From Sphingomonas sp. BK345 (GTDB taxonomy: Bacteria > Pseudomonadota > Alphaproteobacteria > Sphingomonadales > Sphingomonadaceae), in NCBI RefSeq assembly GCF_014193845.1, contig NZ_JACHZX010000001.1, positions 1-64,000 on the forward strand: DNA of 64,000 nt, in the 5' to 3' direction. Below are positions 62,527 through 64,000 of the stretch, in pieces. The notes below the pieces were generated by a model that made no database searches, was not told the DNA's origin, and worked only from the letters and a program-made list of their open reading frames with translations. Each line of letters begins with the position of its first letter. Within the stretch, counting starts at the first letter, position 1. A program made the position numbers and the translations under genes.

Positions 62527-62994
62527 ATGACGGAGAATGTCATTCTCGATCCCACCGATCGGCGCCTGCTCGCCCTGCTGCAGGAAGATGCGACGATCTC
62601 GATCGCCGATCTCGCCGAGCGGGTGAGCCTCTCTCCCACGCCGTGCTGGAAGCGGGTGAAGCGACTCGAGCGAGTGGGGCTGATCCGGTCGCGAGTCGCC
62701 CTGCTCGACCGTGCCTCGCTTGGGCTCGACGTCACGGTCTTCGTCGCGGTGCGAACGACGCAGCACAGCGACGAGTGGCTGCAGACCTTCGCCGAGGGCG
62801 TCGCGCGGATCCCCGAGGTGGTGGAATTCTACCGGATGAGCGGTGAGGTCGATTACCTGCTCAAGGTCGTCGCGCGCGACATCGCTGACTATGACCGTAT
62901 CTATCGCAAGCTGATCAAGGTCGCGCCGCTGCACGACGTCAGCTCCTCATTCGCGATGCAGGAGATCAAGTCGACGACCGCGCTGCCGCTCTAG
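62527..62994 (+). CDS. Lrp/AsnC-family transcriptional regulator
   Basis: A 155-residue regulator of normal length. The N-terminal helix-turn-helix (about 9-60: LDPTDRRLLALLQEDATISI, then LAERVSLSPTPCWKRVKRLE) is followed by the RAM ligand-binding/oligomerisation domain (about 65-150, FYRMSGEVDYLLKVVARDI). Family members respond to amino acids. It is divergent from the DUF6356 gene and convergent with proC; a role in proline or other amino-acid control is possible but unproven. Confidence 0.94.
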   Translation: MTENVILDPTDRRLLALLQEDATISIADLAERVSLSPTPCWKRVKRLERVGLIRSRVALLDRASLGLDVTVFVAVRTTQHSDEWLQTFAEGVARIPEVVEFYRMSGEVDYLLKVVARDIADYDRIYRKLIKVAPLHDVSSSFAMQEIKSTTALPL

Positions 62995-63007
62995 CTGTCA
63001 CCGATCC

Positions 63008-63796
63008 CTACCGCCCCGCCGCCATCTCCGCGCCGCGCCGCGCCACCGCGCACAGCGTCTGCTCCAGCAGTGCCGCCAAGGCGCGCTCACGATCGAGCAC
63101 GTCGAGCCCGGCGCGGGTCATGCCACCGGGGCTCGCCACCGCGTCGGCCAGCGCGGCCGGGCTGCGCTCGCTCGCCGAGGCCATCGCCGCCGCGCCGTCG
63201 ACGGTCGCGAGCGCCACCGCTTCGGCCTCCTCGCGCGACAGTCCGGTCGCGACCCCGCCCGCGGTCAGCGCGTCGATGAAGCGGAAGAGGAAGGCGGGTC
63301 CGGTGCCCGACAGGGCGCCGGCGGCGGCGAAGCGCGCCGCGTCGTCGAACCACTCGACCAGGCCCAGCGGCGCGAGCAGCCGGTCCACCACCGCACGCGC
63401 CGACGCCGGCGCGTCGGGCGCGTGCACCGCGACGACGCCGCGGCCGAGCTCGACCGGCAGGTTGGGCATCGTCTGCACCGGCACCGGGCCAGGGAAGGCC
63501 GCCGCCAGCCGCGCCGGATCGGCGCCCGCGAGCATCGAGATAAGCAGCGGCGCCGCCGCGACGCGGGCGCGATGCACCGCGGCCACGGCGTCGAGCTGTT
63601 GCGGCTTGATGCCGAGGATCACCGCGTCGGGCGGCGGCGCGTCGGGCAGGTCGCGCGCCTGGCGCACACCGACGGGCAGCACGCGATGCTGGCGGTTGAC
63701 GACGTCGACGTCCTCGGCCGCGACCACGCCGCTCGCCAGCCAGCGCCGCAGCATCGCCGAGGCCATGTTGCCGCAGCCGATCATCCACAGCCGCAT
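63008..63796 (-). CDS. proC: Pyrroline-5-carboxylate reductase
   Basis: Last step of proline biosynthesis: reduces pyrroline-5-carboxylate with NAD(P)H. It is 262 residues. The nucleotide-binding loop is MIGCGNMASAML (5-16). The C-terminal dimerisation and active-site region has ALSGTGPAFLFRFIDAL and the SPGGMTRAGLDVL signature. It lies six bases after the stop of the ybjN-domain gene on the same strand, forming a short operon. Confidence 0.95.
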   Translation of the reverse strand: MRLWMIGCGNMASAMLRRWLASGVVAAEDVDVVNRQHRVLPVGVRQARDLPDAPPPDAVILGIKPQQLDAVAAVHRARVAAAPLLISMLAGADPARLAAAFPGPVPVQTMPNLPVELGRGVVAVHAPDAPASARAVVDRLLAPLGLVEWFDDAARFAAAGALSGTGPAFLFRFIDALTAGGVATGLSREEAEAVALATVDGAAAMASASERSPAALADAVASPGGMTRAGLDVLDRERALAALLEQTLCAVARRGAEMAAGR

Positions 63797-63802
63797 CGCG
63801 CG

Positions 63803-64000
63803 TCAGGCCTCGCCGGCCGTCTCGACCATCGCCGCCGCGATCGCCTCGCTCGGCGACTTGCCGCCCCACAGCACGAACTGGAACACCGGGTAGAAGCGCT
63901 CGCACTCGTCGATGGCGGATTCCACCAGCAACTCGGCAGTGCTCAGCGCCATGGTGGCCTCGCCGTCCTCGGCCTCGATCGCGGTGGCGTTGCGGTAGAG
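63803..64000 (-). CDS. YbjN domain-containing protein, C-terminal part (5' end outside window)
   Basis: The frame read from the right edge towards TGA 63803-63805 ends with ECERFYPVFQFVLWGGKSPS and then EAIAAAMVETAGEA. This matches the C-terminus of alphaproteobacterial YbjN-domain proteins (T3SC-like fold, putative sensory-transduction or chaperone-like regulators). About 65 residues are visible; the start lies beyond base 64000. It is adjacent to proC. Confidence 0.82.
   Translation of the reverse strand, partial: LYRNATAIEAEDGEATMALSTAELLVESAIDECERFYPVFQFVLWGGKSPSEAIAAAMVETAGEA

Overview
The window is high-GC DNA whose gene content fits an alphaproteobacterium of the order Sphingomonadales, probably Sphingomonas or a close relative. 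The evidence is the rne / amiC / PBP1A / prfB block, a DUF6356 protein, the ybjN-proC pair, several large TonB-dependent receptors (TBDRs), and dispersed palindromic repeats in the intergenic gaps. This is inferred from family content; no 16S or other marker gene is present. No tRNA, rRNA or CRISPR array was seen. A fragment of an IS110-type transposase enters at the left edge.

Bases 1-24.3 kb are mostly housekeeping. In order they hold an HxlR regulator facing a PRISE-type reductase; a dihydrolipoyl-dehydrogenase-like flavoprotein; thyA; a lipoprotein-anchored methyltransferase following prfB; PBP1A and a cell-wall amidase divergent from rne; an M48 protease with a DsbA-like thiol protein; a two-gene ABC-2 exporter; a CPBP protease with glpX; secA; and argJ.

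Bases 24.5-45.3 kb form a glycan-foraging locus. A GntR/UTRA regulator overlaps a GH2 beta-galactosidase-like gene on the minus strand. Divergent from them run a TBDR, GH20 hexosaminidase, GH2 beta-mannosidase, GH3 (beta-xylosidase/glucosidase-like), GH125 and GH92 alpha-mannosidases, and GH29 alpha-L-fucosidase. Together these enzymes can remove every sugar of a plant-type N-glycan (Gal, Fuc, GlcNAc, Xyl, alpha- and beta-Man). The order GH20-GH2-GH3-GH125-GH92-GH29 resembles, from memory, the nix N-glycan cluster of Xanthomonas campestris. Shared operator-like half-sites lie upstream of the TBDR and of the GH20 gene.

Bases 45.5-57.0 kb look like a second carbohydrate locus, probably for beta-1,2-glucans. 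It has a LacI regulator, a TBDR with an N-terminal carboxypeptidase-regulatory-like domain, a GH144-type protein, a divergent exported GH3 glucosidase and a third TBDR. A LacI-type operator lies between the LacI and GH3 genes. A 2-oxoglutarate/Fe(II) oxygenase with Sel1-like repeats follows the third TBDR after a strong terminator.

Bases 58.1-64.0 kb hold a secreted subtilisin-like protease with RTX repeats, an I78-type protease inhibitor encoded just upstream on the same strand, two tiny membrane proteins, an Lrp/AsnC regulator, proC, and the 3' end of a ybjN-domain gene. About ten paired inverted repeats of three families occupy intergenic spaces and affect start-site choice for thyA, the M48 protease and GH92.
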